Positions 1 to 7,932 of a DNA stretch of 50,544 nt are shown in pieces. How positions within the stretch are numbered: the first letter of the stretch is position 1; each line of letters opens with the position of its first letter. The notes beneath the pieces were generated by a model, which saw nothing but the letters and a program-made list of their open reading frames with translations, did not search any database and had not been told where the DNA came from. The DNA comes from Armatimonadota bacterium. Lineage in GTDB: Bacteria; Armatimonadota; UBA10988. Position numbers and translations under genes: made by a program. The stretch spans positions 1 through 50,544 of the forward strand of contig JACRKZ010000010.1 in assembly GCA_016235455.1 (NCBI GenBank), in the 5' to 3' direction.

Positions 1-15
1 CCAGATCCATGGCGG

Positions 16-1857
16 TCAGCGCGTACGTCCGCCGACACGTGCTCGGCCCGGCTGCGCGGCGCCGCCATCCTCGTCGTCCTCTTCCTCTTCCAGCGCCTGC
101 TTGCGGAACTGCATGTTGTAGAGCTTGGCATAGAGGCCGCCACGCTCGAGCAGTTCTTCGTGGCTGCCCACGTCGACCACGATGCCGTGCTCCAGCACGA
201 CAATCTTGTCGGCCTTCATGATGGTCGAGAGACGGTGGGCGATAACGAAGCTGGTACGGTCGACCATCAGCTGGTCCAGTGCCGACTGGATGAGCGCCTC
301 GGATGTGCTGTCCAGCGCCGAGGTGGCCTCGTCGAGGATGAGGATGCGCGGGTCGCGCAGAATGGCGCGGGCAATGGCGATACGCTGACGCTGACCGCCG
401 GAGAGCTTCAGACCGCGCTCGCCGATCTCCGTGTCGTAGTCTTCCGGCAGCTCCATGATGAAGTCGTGCGCGTTGGCCGCCATGGCCGCGCGCACCACTT
501 CCTCGTTGGTGGCGTAGCCGTTGCCGTAACGCAGGTTGGAGCGGATCGTGCCGGTGAAGAGATGGGTCTCCTGCAGCACCACGCCGATCTGCCGGCGCAG
601 GTAGTTGAGCTTGATCTCGCGCAGGTCGTTGCCGTCGAGCACCAACGCGCCCGAGGTCGGGTCGTAGAACCGCGCGATGAGGTTGGCCAAGGTGGTCTTG
701 CCCGAGCCCGACGGGCCCACGAAGGCACACATCTCGCCGGGCTGGACCTCCAGATTGATGTTCTGCAGCACCAACTCGTGGGGGTCGTAGCCGAAACTGA
801 CGTTACGGAACTCCACCAGCCCTTCGACCTTGGCCGGCACGATGGGGCTGGGCACATCCTCGATGTCGGGCTTGGTGTCGAGCACCTCGAAGATGCGCTC
901 CACCGCCACCAGGGCGCGGGTGATCATGTCGTTGGAGTCGATCAGCCGTTGGGCCGGGCCGTAGAGCATGTCCAGGAACATCTTGAACGCCATGAACTTG
1001 CCCACGCTCATGCCATGGTAGCCCCGGATGATGAACAGGCCGCCGACCAGGTAGAACACCGCGGTGCCCACCTGCTGGAGGATCATGCCGCTGGTGCCCA
1101 GCCAGATGGAGTAGCGCCGCGAGACCAGCGTCAGCTCCATGTTGTCGCGCAGATGGTGCACGAAGCGGCGCGATTCCGAGCGCTCGCGGGTGAACGACTT
1201 GACCACCTTGGCCGCGGAGATCTTCTCCTGCAGGTCGCCCGAGATAACGCTGATCTTCTCGCGCACGCGCCGCGCCGAACGGCGGATCTTGTTGCGCAGC
1301 AGCAGGAAGTTCACCAGGTAGCAGGGCAGCACCACGACGGCGATGAAGGCCAGCGGCCAGCTCATGGAGAACATGAGGTAGACCAGGAAGACCACCTGCA
1401 CCGTGTCGGTGAGGAGCTGCACGAGCACGTCGCCAGCCAGGCCGCCGATGGCGTCCACGTCGTACATGACGCGGGCCATGATGCGGCCGCTCTGGCGCGA
1501 CTCGTAGTAGGACATAGACAGCTTCTGCAGGTGGCGATGCAGATGCCGCCGGATGTCGAAGATGACACGCTGGGCGACGTAGCTGATGCGCCATGACCGC
1601 CAGAAGCTGAGCACCGCCATGCCGGCGGTGTTGATCAGCAGCAGGATGACGCCCTTCCACAACAGATGCATGTTGGGCTGGATGGCACCGCCGGCCTTGC
1701 CCACGCCGCGGGCGCCGACACCGTAGTCGATGCAATAGCCCATCAGCTGCGGGCGCCAGAGACTGAAGCCGTTGACCAGGAAGATCAGTACGAACACCTC
1801 CGCCATTTGCCAGCGGTAGGGTCGTAGGAACATCATGAAGCGGCGAAGTAGGTGCAT
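16..1857 (-). CDS. ABC transporter half-molecule, fused permease and ATPase
   Basis: Exporter-type ABC half-transporter of 613 residues, expected to act as a dimer in the inner membrane. The N-terminal half (about residues 1-310) has several hydrophobic segments and the permease fold; the C-terminal half is the ATPase with Walker A GPSGSGKTT, signature LSGGQRQR, Walker B ILILDEATSALD and the H-loop in AHRLST. Length and order match the MsbA/LmrA-like lipid or drug exporter group; the substrate cannot be read from sequence. The tail is acidic (EEEEDDEDGG) and then basic. It starts 10 nt after the stop of the upstream VanW gene, without a clear Shine-Dalgarno, so it is probably co-transcribed. 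Confidence 0.93.
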   Translation of the reverse strand: MHLLRRFMMFLRPYRWQMAEVFVLIFLVNGFSLWRPQLMGYCIDYGVGARGVGKAGGAIQPNMHLLWKGVILLLINTAGMAVLSFWRSWRISYVAQRVIFDIRRHLHRHLQKLSMSYYESRQSGRIMARVMYDVDAIGGLAGDVLVQLLTDTVQVVFLVYLMFSMSWPLAFIAVVVLPCYLVNFLLLRNKIRRSARRVREKISVISGDLQEKISAAKVVKSFTRERSESRRFVHHLRDNMELTLVSRRYSIWLGTSGMILQQVGTAVFYLVGGLFIIRGYHGMSVGKFMAFKMFLDMLYGPAQRLIDSNDMITRALVAVERIFEVLDTKPDIEDVPSPIVPAKVEGLVEFRNVSFGYDPHELVLQNINLEVQPGEMCAFVGPSGSGKTTLANLIARFYDPTSGALVLDGNDLREIKLNYLRRQIGVVLQETHLFTGTIRSNLRYGNGYATNEEVVRAAMAANAHDFIMELPEDYDTEIGERGLKLSGGQRQRIAIARAILRDPRILILDEATSALDSTSEALIQSALDQLMVDRTSFVIAHRLSTIMKADKIVVLEHGIVVDVGSHEELLERGGLYAKLYNMQFRKQALEEEEDDEDGGAAQPGRARVGGRTR

Positions 1858-1867
1858 GGCGTCTAGG

Positions 1868-3340
1868 CTATTCCTGCTTGTCGCGCTCGGTCTTGCCTTT
1901 GTCCTCGGACGGTGTGGTCTTGGGCTCCGGTTCGCGCCGGTGGTCGTCGGCTTTGGTGTCCACCGGTGGCGCGACCAGCTTGGGGTCGGCTGGCTTGACG
2001 GGTTTCTTGGTCGGTGTTGTTGTCGCCGGCGGGGTGGCGGGCGCCGCCTGCGGCTTCGGGGGCTTCTTCTCGTACGGATAGAAGCTGTTGCAGATCCACT
2101 CCCTGTCTCGGATGATCTCGCCGTTGGCGCCCTTCACCGTACGCCACAGGGTTCCTCCCTGGCCGGCGCCGCCGTTCCAGGAGTCCGAGATCATCTCCAC
2201 GTTCACCTTGTCGCTCTGGTCGCCCATGATGGTAATGACCAGATCCCAGTCTTCCATCTCGCCCCAGATCATGATCGGGTGGCTGAGCGCGTTGACGAAC
2301 TTGAGGTCGGCCGACTCCCAGTAGACCGCGGCGTCGCGTGCAATCCTGGCGTAGCCGATGACCTTCGAGTGGTTCTGGCGCTCGGTGATCTTCATGTTGG
2401 CCAGCACCGCCGCGTCGAACAGCGTGGTGGCCAGCTGGCAAATGCCGCCGCCCGCCTCCCACTCCTCGTCGATGGTACCATCGGCGCGCCGCTTGAAGAC
2501 CACACTGTTCTTGAAGCCCTCGGACACCTTGCGCTCGCCAACCATGCGGTTGAAGCTGAACTCTTCACCCGGGCCCAGCACGATGCCGCGGAAGCGGGGC
2601 AGACACAACTCGACGTTGAACCGCCGGTTCTCGCGCATGGGCGAGCCGTAGTGGTTGTACATGTTGGTCGAGAAGCGCGACAGGACCACGTTGAGGTCGC
2701 GACGCAAGTCCTCCTCGCGGACCGTCGGCGCCACCTCGTCGAGCACCAGCTCGACGGTCTCGGGCGCGGGCAGCACGCCACCATTCTCCGCGGCGGCCAG
2801 CGTGCGCGGCATGTTCAACCGCGCGCCAGCGGCGGCAGGCTCGATGGTCATGGCCGCGCCCTTGAGGCTGGCCACACGGGCGTTCTTGGGCGGCTGCACC
2901 ACCTTGGGGGCGAGCCGACGCAGCTGTTCGGCCAGCTTGCCGCGATCCAGCACTACCGGAAGCGCCACTTGCTGCGGCTTGTGGGCCAGACTCAGCCGCC
3001 GCAGCGCTCGCCCGGCTGGGCCGCCGGCCCGCGACAGATCGTGCGCCTGCGACAGCGCTGCCTGGTAGTCGAGACGCCGATCGATGGCCTCGTTGGCCAC
3101 CGCGAAACGCGCTTGGCCGGCCACAAAGGTCAGGCTGGTCGGCAGCTGGCTGTCCAGCTTGGCCCGCAACTGCGCCTCCGCCGTCTGCGCGGTCAGGCCA
3201 CCGACGTTGATCCCCTGGATGTAGACACCCTCGGCCATGCGCCCGTCGTCACGCAGCAGCGCCCAGCCGCCGACGGCCAGGGCCGCCAGGCTGAGCGTCA
3301 GGAACACTGGATATCGAATCATGCCCGCACGGGTCCACAT
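1868..3340 (-). CDS. VanW family protein with N-terminal membrane anchor and putative peptidoglycan-binding domain
   Basis: About 490 residues. A single N-terminal hydrophobic segment (FLTLSLAALAVGGWALL) is followed by a PG_binding_4-like stretch starting GVYIQGINVGG, and then the VanW domain with GEEFSFN, EAGGGICQLATTLFDAA and RQNHSKVIGYA. The tail is Pro/Thr/Lys-rich and low in complexity. VanW proteins are envelope proteins of unknown biochemical role, originally named from vancomycin-resistance clusters; nothing here indicates resistance. A TTG at 3376 could extend the frame, but ATG 3340 or ATG 3322 places the signal anchor better. It is the first gene of a two-gene operon with the ABC transporter. 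Confidence 0.85.
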   Translation of the reverse strand: MWTRAGMIRYPVFLTLSLAALAVGGWALLRDDGRMAEGVYIQGINVGGLTAQTAEAQLRAKLDSQLPTSLTFVAGQARFAVANEAIDRRLDYQAALSQAHDLSRAGGPAGRALRRLSLAHKPQQVALPVVLDRGKLAEQLRRLAPKVVQPPKNARVASLKGAAMTIEPAAAGARLNMPRTLAAAENGGVLPAPETVELVLDEVAPTVREEDLRRDLNVVLSRFSTNMYNHYGSPMRENRRFNVELCLPRFRGIVLGPGEEFSFNRMVGERKVSEGFKNSVVFKRRADGTIDEEWEAGGGICQLATTLFDAAVLANMKITERQNHSKVIGYARIARDAAVYWESADLKFVNALSHPIMIWGEMEDWDLVITIMGDQSDKVNVEMISDSWNGGAGQGGTLWRTVKGANGEIIRDREWICNSFYPYEKKPPKPQAAPATPPATTTPTKKPVKPADPKLVAPPVDTKADDHRREPEPKTTPSEDKGKTERDKQE

Positions 3341-3404
3341 GGTCTTGCCACCGCCGACTCTATCGAGACTGGTCAATCCGGCCGACCGGGCTCCCTATCG
3401 GGGC

Positions 3405-3433
3405 ACGGTAGCACCGCGATTCCGCTCGGTCAA
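3405..3433 (-). promoter_or_regulatory. Putative sigma70-type promoter of the VanW gene
   Basis: Read on the minus strand: TTGACC, 17 nt, TACCGT. It lies about 65 nt upstream of the chosen VanW start and nothing else on this strand lies nearby. Confidence 0.5.
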
Positions 3434-3573
3434 GGCGTTCGACCGCACGGTGCGGCCAGCCGTTTCACACTCTGTGACGGTTCTACCACCCTCCGCGTGA
3501 ACCGACACTGACCGCCTCCTTGCCAGTTTGTTATCAGATCGCGCCGAGCGCCATGGGACGGGGCCAATTCGGC

Positions 3574-3603
3574 TTGACGCCGCCCCTTCCCGCTGGCTAA
3601 GCT
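3574..3603 (+). promoter_or_regulatory. Putative promoter of the alpha/beta hydrolase operon
   Basis: TTGACG, 18-nt spacer, TAAGCT. The expected transcription start would fall within a few nt of the ATG at 3613, so the message may have almost no leader. The same TAAGCT -10 element recurs at 12201 and 50367. Confidence 0.55.
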
Positions 3604-3612
3604 GGCCGCACT

Positions 3613-4485
3613 ATGGGTGATCACATCGATCTAGTGGGGCAATTGCACATTCGCGTCGCCACGCCAACAGGCAGCGCGCCGGCCGTGCTCGGCTACCGGC
3701 GCATCGGCGACCCCGACTCGCCGGAGAAGGTGCTGCTGGTGCACGGCATCGGCCTGCAGCGCGACACCTGGTCGGGGCAGCTCGACATGGCCCGAGTGGC
3801 CGATACCGTCGCCATCGACATGCTCGGTTTTGGCGAGAGCAGTGCCCCGCAGGGCGCGGATGTCACCGTGCCGGGCCAGGCCTGGGCCATGTTGGCCGCG
3901 CTCGACGCGCTGCGCTGGAAACGCGCCACGCTGTGCGGCTACTCCATGGGCGGCGCGGTCTGCCTGGGTGCGGCGCTGGCCCAACCCAAGCGCATCGCCC
4001 GGCTGGCCCTGGTGGCCGGCGCGGCGCTGCCGCAACCCATCCCCTTCAGCTTCCGCCTGCTCGACCTGCCGTTCGCCGCCGAAGCCATGTGGGCCGCCTC
4101 CAACCTGGCCATGTGGACCGGGCTGGGCCGGCTGCTGGCGCCCTATTGGTCGCTCAACGAGGACACCGGCTTGCGCATGGTGACCGCGCAGTGCGGCCTG
4201 CGCCATGACCGCAGTTTCGTACGCGCCGCGCGCGACCTGCGGCCCGAGCGCTACCACGCCTGGGCGGTGCGGTTCCCGCGGCTGACCATGCCGGCGCTGC
4301 TGCTGCACGGCACGGCGGACAACATGGTGCCGGTGGAGGTGTCCCGCCGCATGGCCCAACTGCTGCCTCACGCCACCCTGGTGGAGTTTGCCGGCCAAGG
4401 CCACCTGATGCACGAACTGCCGGACAACCGGGTCGGCCAGCGCATCGCCGAGTTCATCCAAACCACCCGGCCGGGCGCAAGCTGA
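3613..4485 (+). CDS. Alpha/beta-fold hydrolase
   Basis: 290-residue single-domain alpha/beta hydrolase with no signal peptide, so probably cytoplasmic. The oxyanion strand is LLVHGIG, the nucleophile elbow GYSMGG puts the catalytic Ser at 111, and the other triad residues are probably Asp236 (HGTADNMVP) and His264 (GQGHLMHE). The family covers esterases, lipases, dehalogenases and C-C hydrolases; the substrate is not predictable. It heads the plus-strand run that ends with a heparinase-like lyase, and could remove ester groups in that pathway, but this is only context. Confidence 0.85.
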   Translation: MGDHIDLVGQLHIRVATPTGSAPAVLGYRRIGDPDSPEKVLLVHGIGLQRDTWSGQLDMARVADTVAIDMLGFGESSAPQGADVTVPGQAWAMLAALDALRWKRATLCGYSMGGAVCLGAALAQPKRIARLALVAGAALPQPIPFSFRLLDLPFAAEAMWAASNLAMWTGLGRLLAPYWSLNEDTGLRMVTAQCGLRHDRSFVRAARDLRPERYHAWAVRFPRLTMPALLLHGTADNMVPVEVSRRMAQLLPHATLVEFAGQGHLMHELPDNRVGQRIAEFIQTTRPGAS

Positions 4486-4499
4486 GGTACAATAGCGTC

Positions 4500-5930
4500 A
4501 TGAGTGTTACAGGCGCCCTGGGCGCCATCTGGTTGGCCACGCTGTTGCTGGGATCGCCTCTGGTGATCGATGGTGTCGACGTGACCACCTGGACCCCACA
4601 GCAGCTCTGGGCTCAGTCGGACAAGTACTTCCACGACGGCGAATACGTCAAGTCGGTGAACATCCTGCGGCGCGTGGTCGAGGTCGACCCCGGCGACGTG
4701 GAAGCGTACGCCGTTGCCGCCTGGTTGATCTGGAGCCTGGGCGACGAACCTTCGGCCCGCCAGTGGCTCAAGTCGGCCGTCGCCGCCAACCCGGCCAGCT
4801 CGAAGGCCTATTCCGAGCTGGGCATGCACCTTTACGACCGGGTCGGCGATGCGTTTCTGGCCCTGCCCTACCTGCGCCGCGCCGAGGGCCTGCCCGAGCG
4901 CCACCTCACCGTCGCGCGCCTCTATGCCCATTGCCTGCTGGCCGTCGAGGAGCCCTGGCTGGCGGCGGCGGCGTGGACGCGCATGGGCCAGGCCAACGAG
5001 GCGCCGCCGGGCGTGGTGACCAACAACCGCCGGCAGGCATGGGCTTCGGCCCTGCGCAGCGACCTGCAGGTGCGCAGCGGCGGGGTCATGGAAGGCCCGG
5101 TCAACGACAGCGAGGCCGCCCGGCTGTGGGCGCGCACGACCTCACATCCCGACCGTGAAGGCCGGCCTGGCCGGACCGTGGTGTGGCTGGCGGAGCCCGA
5201 CGGTCCGCGGCCGGTAGGCCGTGTCACCATGGCGCCGCGCCGCGTGGTGAACAAGGTTACCTGGCACTGGCGGACCATGACGGCCGACCAGAACAACAAC
5301 GGGCGGTTCGACGACGATCCTGTGCTGGTCGATAGCGACGATGATGGGATCGCCGAGTCCATCCCGCCACTGGCACAGTTGCGCGCGCAACGGGCCGAGT
5401 CGATTTCGCCGGTGATGCGGCGGCTGGTGGCGCCGGACCGCTACGAACTGGAAGTGGACGGCCGCGGCTGGTACCGCCCGACGGTGCCGACCGTCGAGGA
5501 CGGTGCGGTGGTGCTGGTACCTGCGTTGGTCATCGCCTGTGACCAGGGCCGGCTGGCGTTGCGCGCCGTGGTGCGCGACACCGCCAAGCTGGAGAGCCGG
5601 GAGCTGGCCGACCAGCCGCTTCCGTTGGGAGTTTACGCCGGCAATGAGGCAACTGGGCCCGGCGCGCGGGTCATCCTGCGCGCGGCCGACCTGCCCGCCG
5701 GTCGATACGTTGTGGCCCTCGAGCTCCTGCGCGAGGGTGTTGTGGTTGACCGCAAGGTCTGCCCGGTCTGGGTCGTCGAGAGCGACGGGCACGCTGTGCG
5801 CGTCGGCCGACCCCAGCCGGACGATGAGGGTGTCTGGGAGCGCTTTGCGGCACCTCCCGCGCCAGATGGCGGGCCAACTGGTCCGCCGTCCGGCCCGCCG
5901 CCTGGTGCCCGGCGTCCCGGAGCAGTCTGA
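4500..5930 (+). CDS. Exported TPR-containing hypothetical protein
   Basis: 476 residues. The first 22 residues look like a signal peptide or anchor. Residues about 35-170 contain tetratricopeptide-like helical pairs (for example YFHDGEYVKSVNILRRVVEVDPGD). Residues about 263-283 are rich in Asp/Asn (DQNNNGRFDDD, DSDDDG) and resemble calcium-binding dockerin or thrombospondin type-3 loops. The C-terminal region is beta-rich and ends in a proline-rich tail. The exact function is unknown. It starts 15 nt after the hydrolase stop; a TACAAT sits 6 nt before its ATG but lacks a -35. Confidence 0.7.
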   Translation: MSVTGALGAIWLATLLLGSPLVIDGVDVTTWTPQQLWAQSDKYFHDGEYVKSVNILRRVVEVDPGDVEAYAVAAWLIWSLGDEPSARQWLKSAVAANPASSKAYSELGMHLYDRVGDAFLALPYLRRAEGLPERHLTVARLYAHCLLAVEEPWLAAAAWTRMGQANEAPPGVVTNNRRQAWASALRSDLQVRSGGVMEGPVNDSEAARLWARTTSHPDREGRPGRTVVWLAEPDGPRPVGRVTMAPRRVVNKVTWHWRTMTADQNNNGRFDDDPVLVDSDDDGIAESIPPLAQLRAQRAESISPVMRRLVAPDRYELEVDGRGWYRPTVPTVEDGAVVLVPALVIACDQGRLALRAVVRDTAKLESRELADQPLPLGVYAGNEATGPGARVILRAADLPAGRYVVALELLREGVVVDRKVCPVWVVESDGHAVRVGRPQPDDEGVWERFAAPPAPDGGPTGPPSGPPPGARRPGAV

Positions 5931-5941
5931 AAGGTATAATG

Positions 5942-7486
5942 ATGGCGGAAACGACGACCCGCCGCCGCCGCTCGACGAGCGGCAATGCGGCGACGGGCAT
6001 CTATGAGCTGACCGGTGGCTGGGCCACCTCCACCCCTTACAACCTGTTGTCTTCCGATGTCGAGCTGGCCGTGGAGCATCTGCCCGACGGCCTGGCCGTG
6101 ACGGCGCCCGTGGGCTGGCGGGTGCACGTTCCCACCCATTCGGGAGTGCGCTACGTTCACGTACCCGAGGGCTGGAGCAGCATCGAGCCGCTGGCCACCC
6201 AGTGCGTCATCGTCGAGAACGGCGAGACCTTCGTCAACCTGACCTACCGCGAGCCCGACTACGTGCCGGGCCACCTGGAGATCAGCAGCGAACGCAGCCG
6301 CGTGCATCTGCGCTGGCAGTTCGGCGGGTCGCAGGTGCCCTGCTTCCATTGCCTCAGCTTCTCCTCATGGGACGACCTGATCAACGAGCATCGCGCCTGG
6401 CTGACCTCGGTCGCCAAGGTCAAGCCGCTGGAGAAGGTGGCGCCGCCCTGGCTGGTGGACTGCCCGCTGCTCATCTACGTCGACATCGAGACCGTGGCCA
6501 ACGACGGCCTGCTGCACAGCTTCGACGACGTCACTGCACTGGCCGAGAAGCTGGGCGAGATTGGCGCGCCCAAGGACTCGCTGGTCTACCTGACCACCTG
6601 GAGCGATGGCGGCCAACGGCGCTACCCGACCTACGAGCCGAGCCAGAAAGCCGGCGGGCTGGACCCGCTACGGCGTGCGGCCGATGCCCTGCATGAGCGC
6701 GGCTTCCGGCTCATGCTGCACTCCAATGTCTGGGGCTGCTCGCCCATCCATCCCGACTACACGCGGATGATCGCCTATCGCGTGCATAACCGCGCGGGCC
6801 ATCCGCTGTCGTGGCGCGAGTTCCACGCCAACAACTACGTCTCCGAGCATGTCTATGTGCGGCCCGACTGCCGCGCTTTCCGCGAGACGTTCTGGGGCTC
6901 GTTGGGCCCGCTCGCCGAGCAGTTGTCGCTCGACGGTCTGTACCTCGACCAGGCCGGACTGCTGGTGGACGACCCGCTGGCCGACATCCTGGCCAGCACG
7001 CGCTCGCTGATCAGCGCCATCCGCGCCGACCAACCCAATCTGGCGCTGGGCGGCCAGGTGCTCACCTCGCGTCTGTGCGACGAGATCAGCCTGTGGCAGC
7101 TATGGGGCACGCCCTGGTCGGGCCATGGCTGGGGTCAGCCGTTCCGTCGCCGCAGCCGCATCTGCGCCGACCTGTTCCGCGGCCTGACGCGCTTCTGTGC
7201 CCACATGTACGTGCCGGCCGCCGTGCCGGGCCGCTACTTGTGGCAGCATGAGGGCTTCAGCGACGACCTGGGTACGGTCGGCTGCTTCCTGGCCGCTCAG
7301 GAGGACAACAGCTACCACGACGCCATGCGCTGCCTGCGCCTCAACTTCCGCGACTTCGGCATCGACCCGCTGAGCGCGGAGGTCATCGAGCAGGCCCGAC
7401 GCTGGGCCGAGCGCACGCCGCGCACGGTCGCGGCGACGCCCAAGCCGGTGGCCGAGCCCGCCGAGGCGACCGGCGCGGACGAGTAG
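5942..7486 (+). CDS. Putative TIM-barrel glycoside hydrolase-like protein (DUF6259-like)
   Basis: About 514 residues without a signal peptide. The N-terminal 150 residues look like a beta-sandwich; the rest resembles a barrel with the strands LLIYVDIE, SLVYLTTWSD, GFRLMLHSNVWG and DGLYLDQAG. The last of these, ending in Asp-Gln, resembles the nucleophile strand of clan-D-type glycosidases. I recognise similarity to DUF6259-type proteins but cannot name an activity. ATG 5939 and 5942 are adjacent; AAGG at 5931-5934 is better spaced from 5942. It lies 11 nt after the TPR gene, in the same operon. Confidence 0.65.
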   Translation: MAETTTRRRRSTSGNAATGIYELTGGWATSTPYNLLSSDVELAVEHLPDGLAVTAPVGWRVHVPTHSGVRYVHVPEGWSSIEPLATQCVIVENGETFVNLTYREPDYVPGHLEISSERSRVHLRWQFGGSQVPCFHCLSFSSWDDLINEHRAWLTSVAKVKPLEKVAPPWLVDCPLLIYVDIETVANDGLLHSFDDVTALAEKLGEIGAPKDSLVYLTTWSDGGQRRYPTYEPSQKAGGLDPLRRAADALHERGFRLMLHSNVWGCSPIHPDYTRMIAYRVHNRAGHPLSWREFHANNYVSEHVYVRPDCRAFRETFWGSLGPLAEQLSLDGLYLDQAGLLVDDPLADILASTRSLISAIRADQPNLALGGQVLTSRLCDEISLWQLWGTPWSGHGWGQPFRRRSRICADLFRGLTRFCAHMYVPAAVPGRYLWQHEGFSDDLGTVGCFLAAQEDNSYHDAMRCLRLNFRDFGIDPLSAEVIEQARRWAERTPRTVAATPKPVAEPAEATGADE

Positions 7487-7575
7487 CGAACGTATCTGCA
7501 GTGAGACACCAGCCGGGGCGGCTGTGCCACCAAGGTGGCGCGGTAGTTCCGGCTTTCCCATCACCGAGGACCGCA

Positions 7576-7932
7576 ATGGAAGTTCAGATCTTCGGGCTGA
7601 AGAACGACAACGAGACGCGCAAGGCCGATCGCTTCTTCGCCGAGCGCCGCATCAAGATCCATATGGTCGACCTGAAGGTGCGCCCGATCGCCGTCGGTGA
7701 GCTGACCCGCTTCGTGCAGAAGCTCGGCACCGCCGCGCTGATCAACACGCGCAGCAAGCGCTTCGTCGAACAGGGCATGGCGCACCTGCGGCTGACCGAG
7801 GCGCAGTGGGCCGACAAGCTGATAGCCGACCCCAGTCTGCTCCTGCTGCCGCTGGTGCGCTATGGGCAGAAGGTCACGGCCGGCAATGCCGAATCGACCT
7901 GGAAGCAATGGATTGAGGAGAGTCGCGCATGA
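7576..7932 (+). CDS. ArsC/Spx/YffB-like thioredoxin-fold protein lacking the active-site cysteine
   Basis: 118 residues matching the ArsC/Spx/YffB fold: beta strand EVQIFGLK, helix TRKADRFFAERRI, then DLKVRPIAVGELTRFVQKLG and the conserved NTRSKRF segment. The position that is normally Cys in this family (for example KNCDT) reads KNDNE, and the protein contains no cysteine at all, so thiol-based arsenate reduction is excluded. It may be regulatory or structural. GAGG 7 nt upstream supports ATG 7576 over the upstream in-frame ATG at 7501. Its stop overlaps the heparinase start (ATGA), implying translational coupling. Confidence 0.8.
   Translation: MEVQIFGLKNDNETRKADRFFAERRIKIHMVDLKVRPIAVGELTRFVQKLGTAALINTRSKRFVEQGMAHLRLTEAQWADKLIADPSLLLLPLVRYGQKVTAGNAESTWKQWIEESRA

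Noticed and set aside
160..1596. Long plus-strand open frame opposite the ABC transporter
   Set aside because: His/Arg/Gly-rich composition typical of a GC-rich antisense shadow; the minus strand has full ABC motifs.
3460..3485. TCACA-N3-TGTGA palindrome in the VanW/hydrolase gap
   Set aside because: Too short, and the arms have the opposite order to a CRP site; chance is likely.
1835..3511. 558-residue plus-strand frame opposite the VanW gene
   Set aside because: Low-complexity shadow of the real gene; no recognisable domain.
4488..4493. TACAAT before the TPR gene as an internal promoter
   Set aside because: No -35 at proper spacing; only 14 nt after the previous stop, so an operon is simpler.
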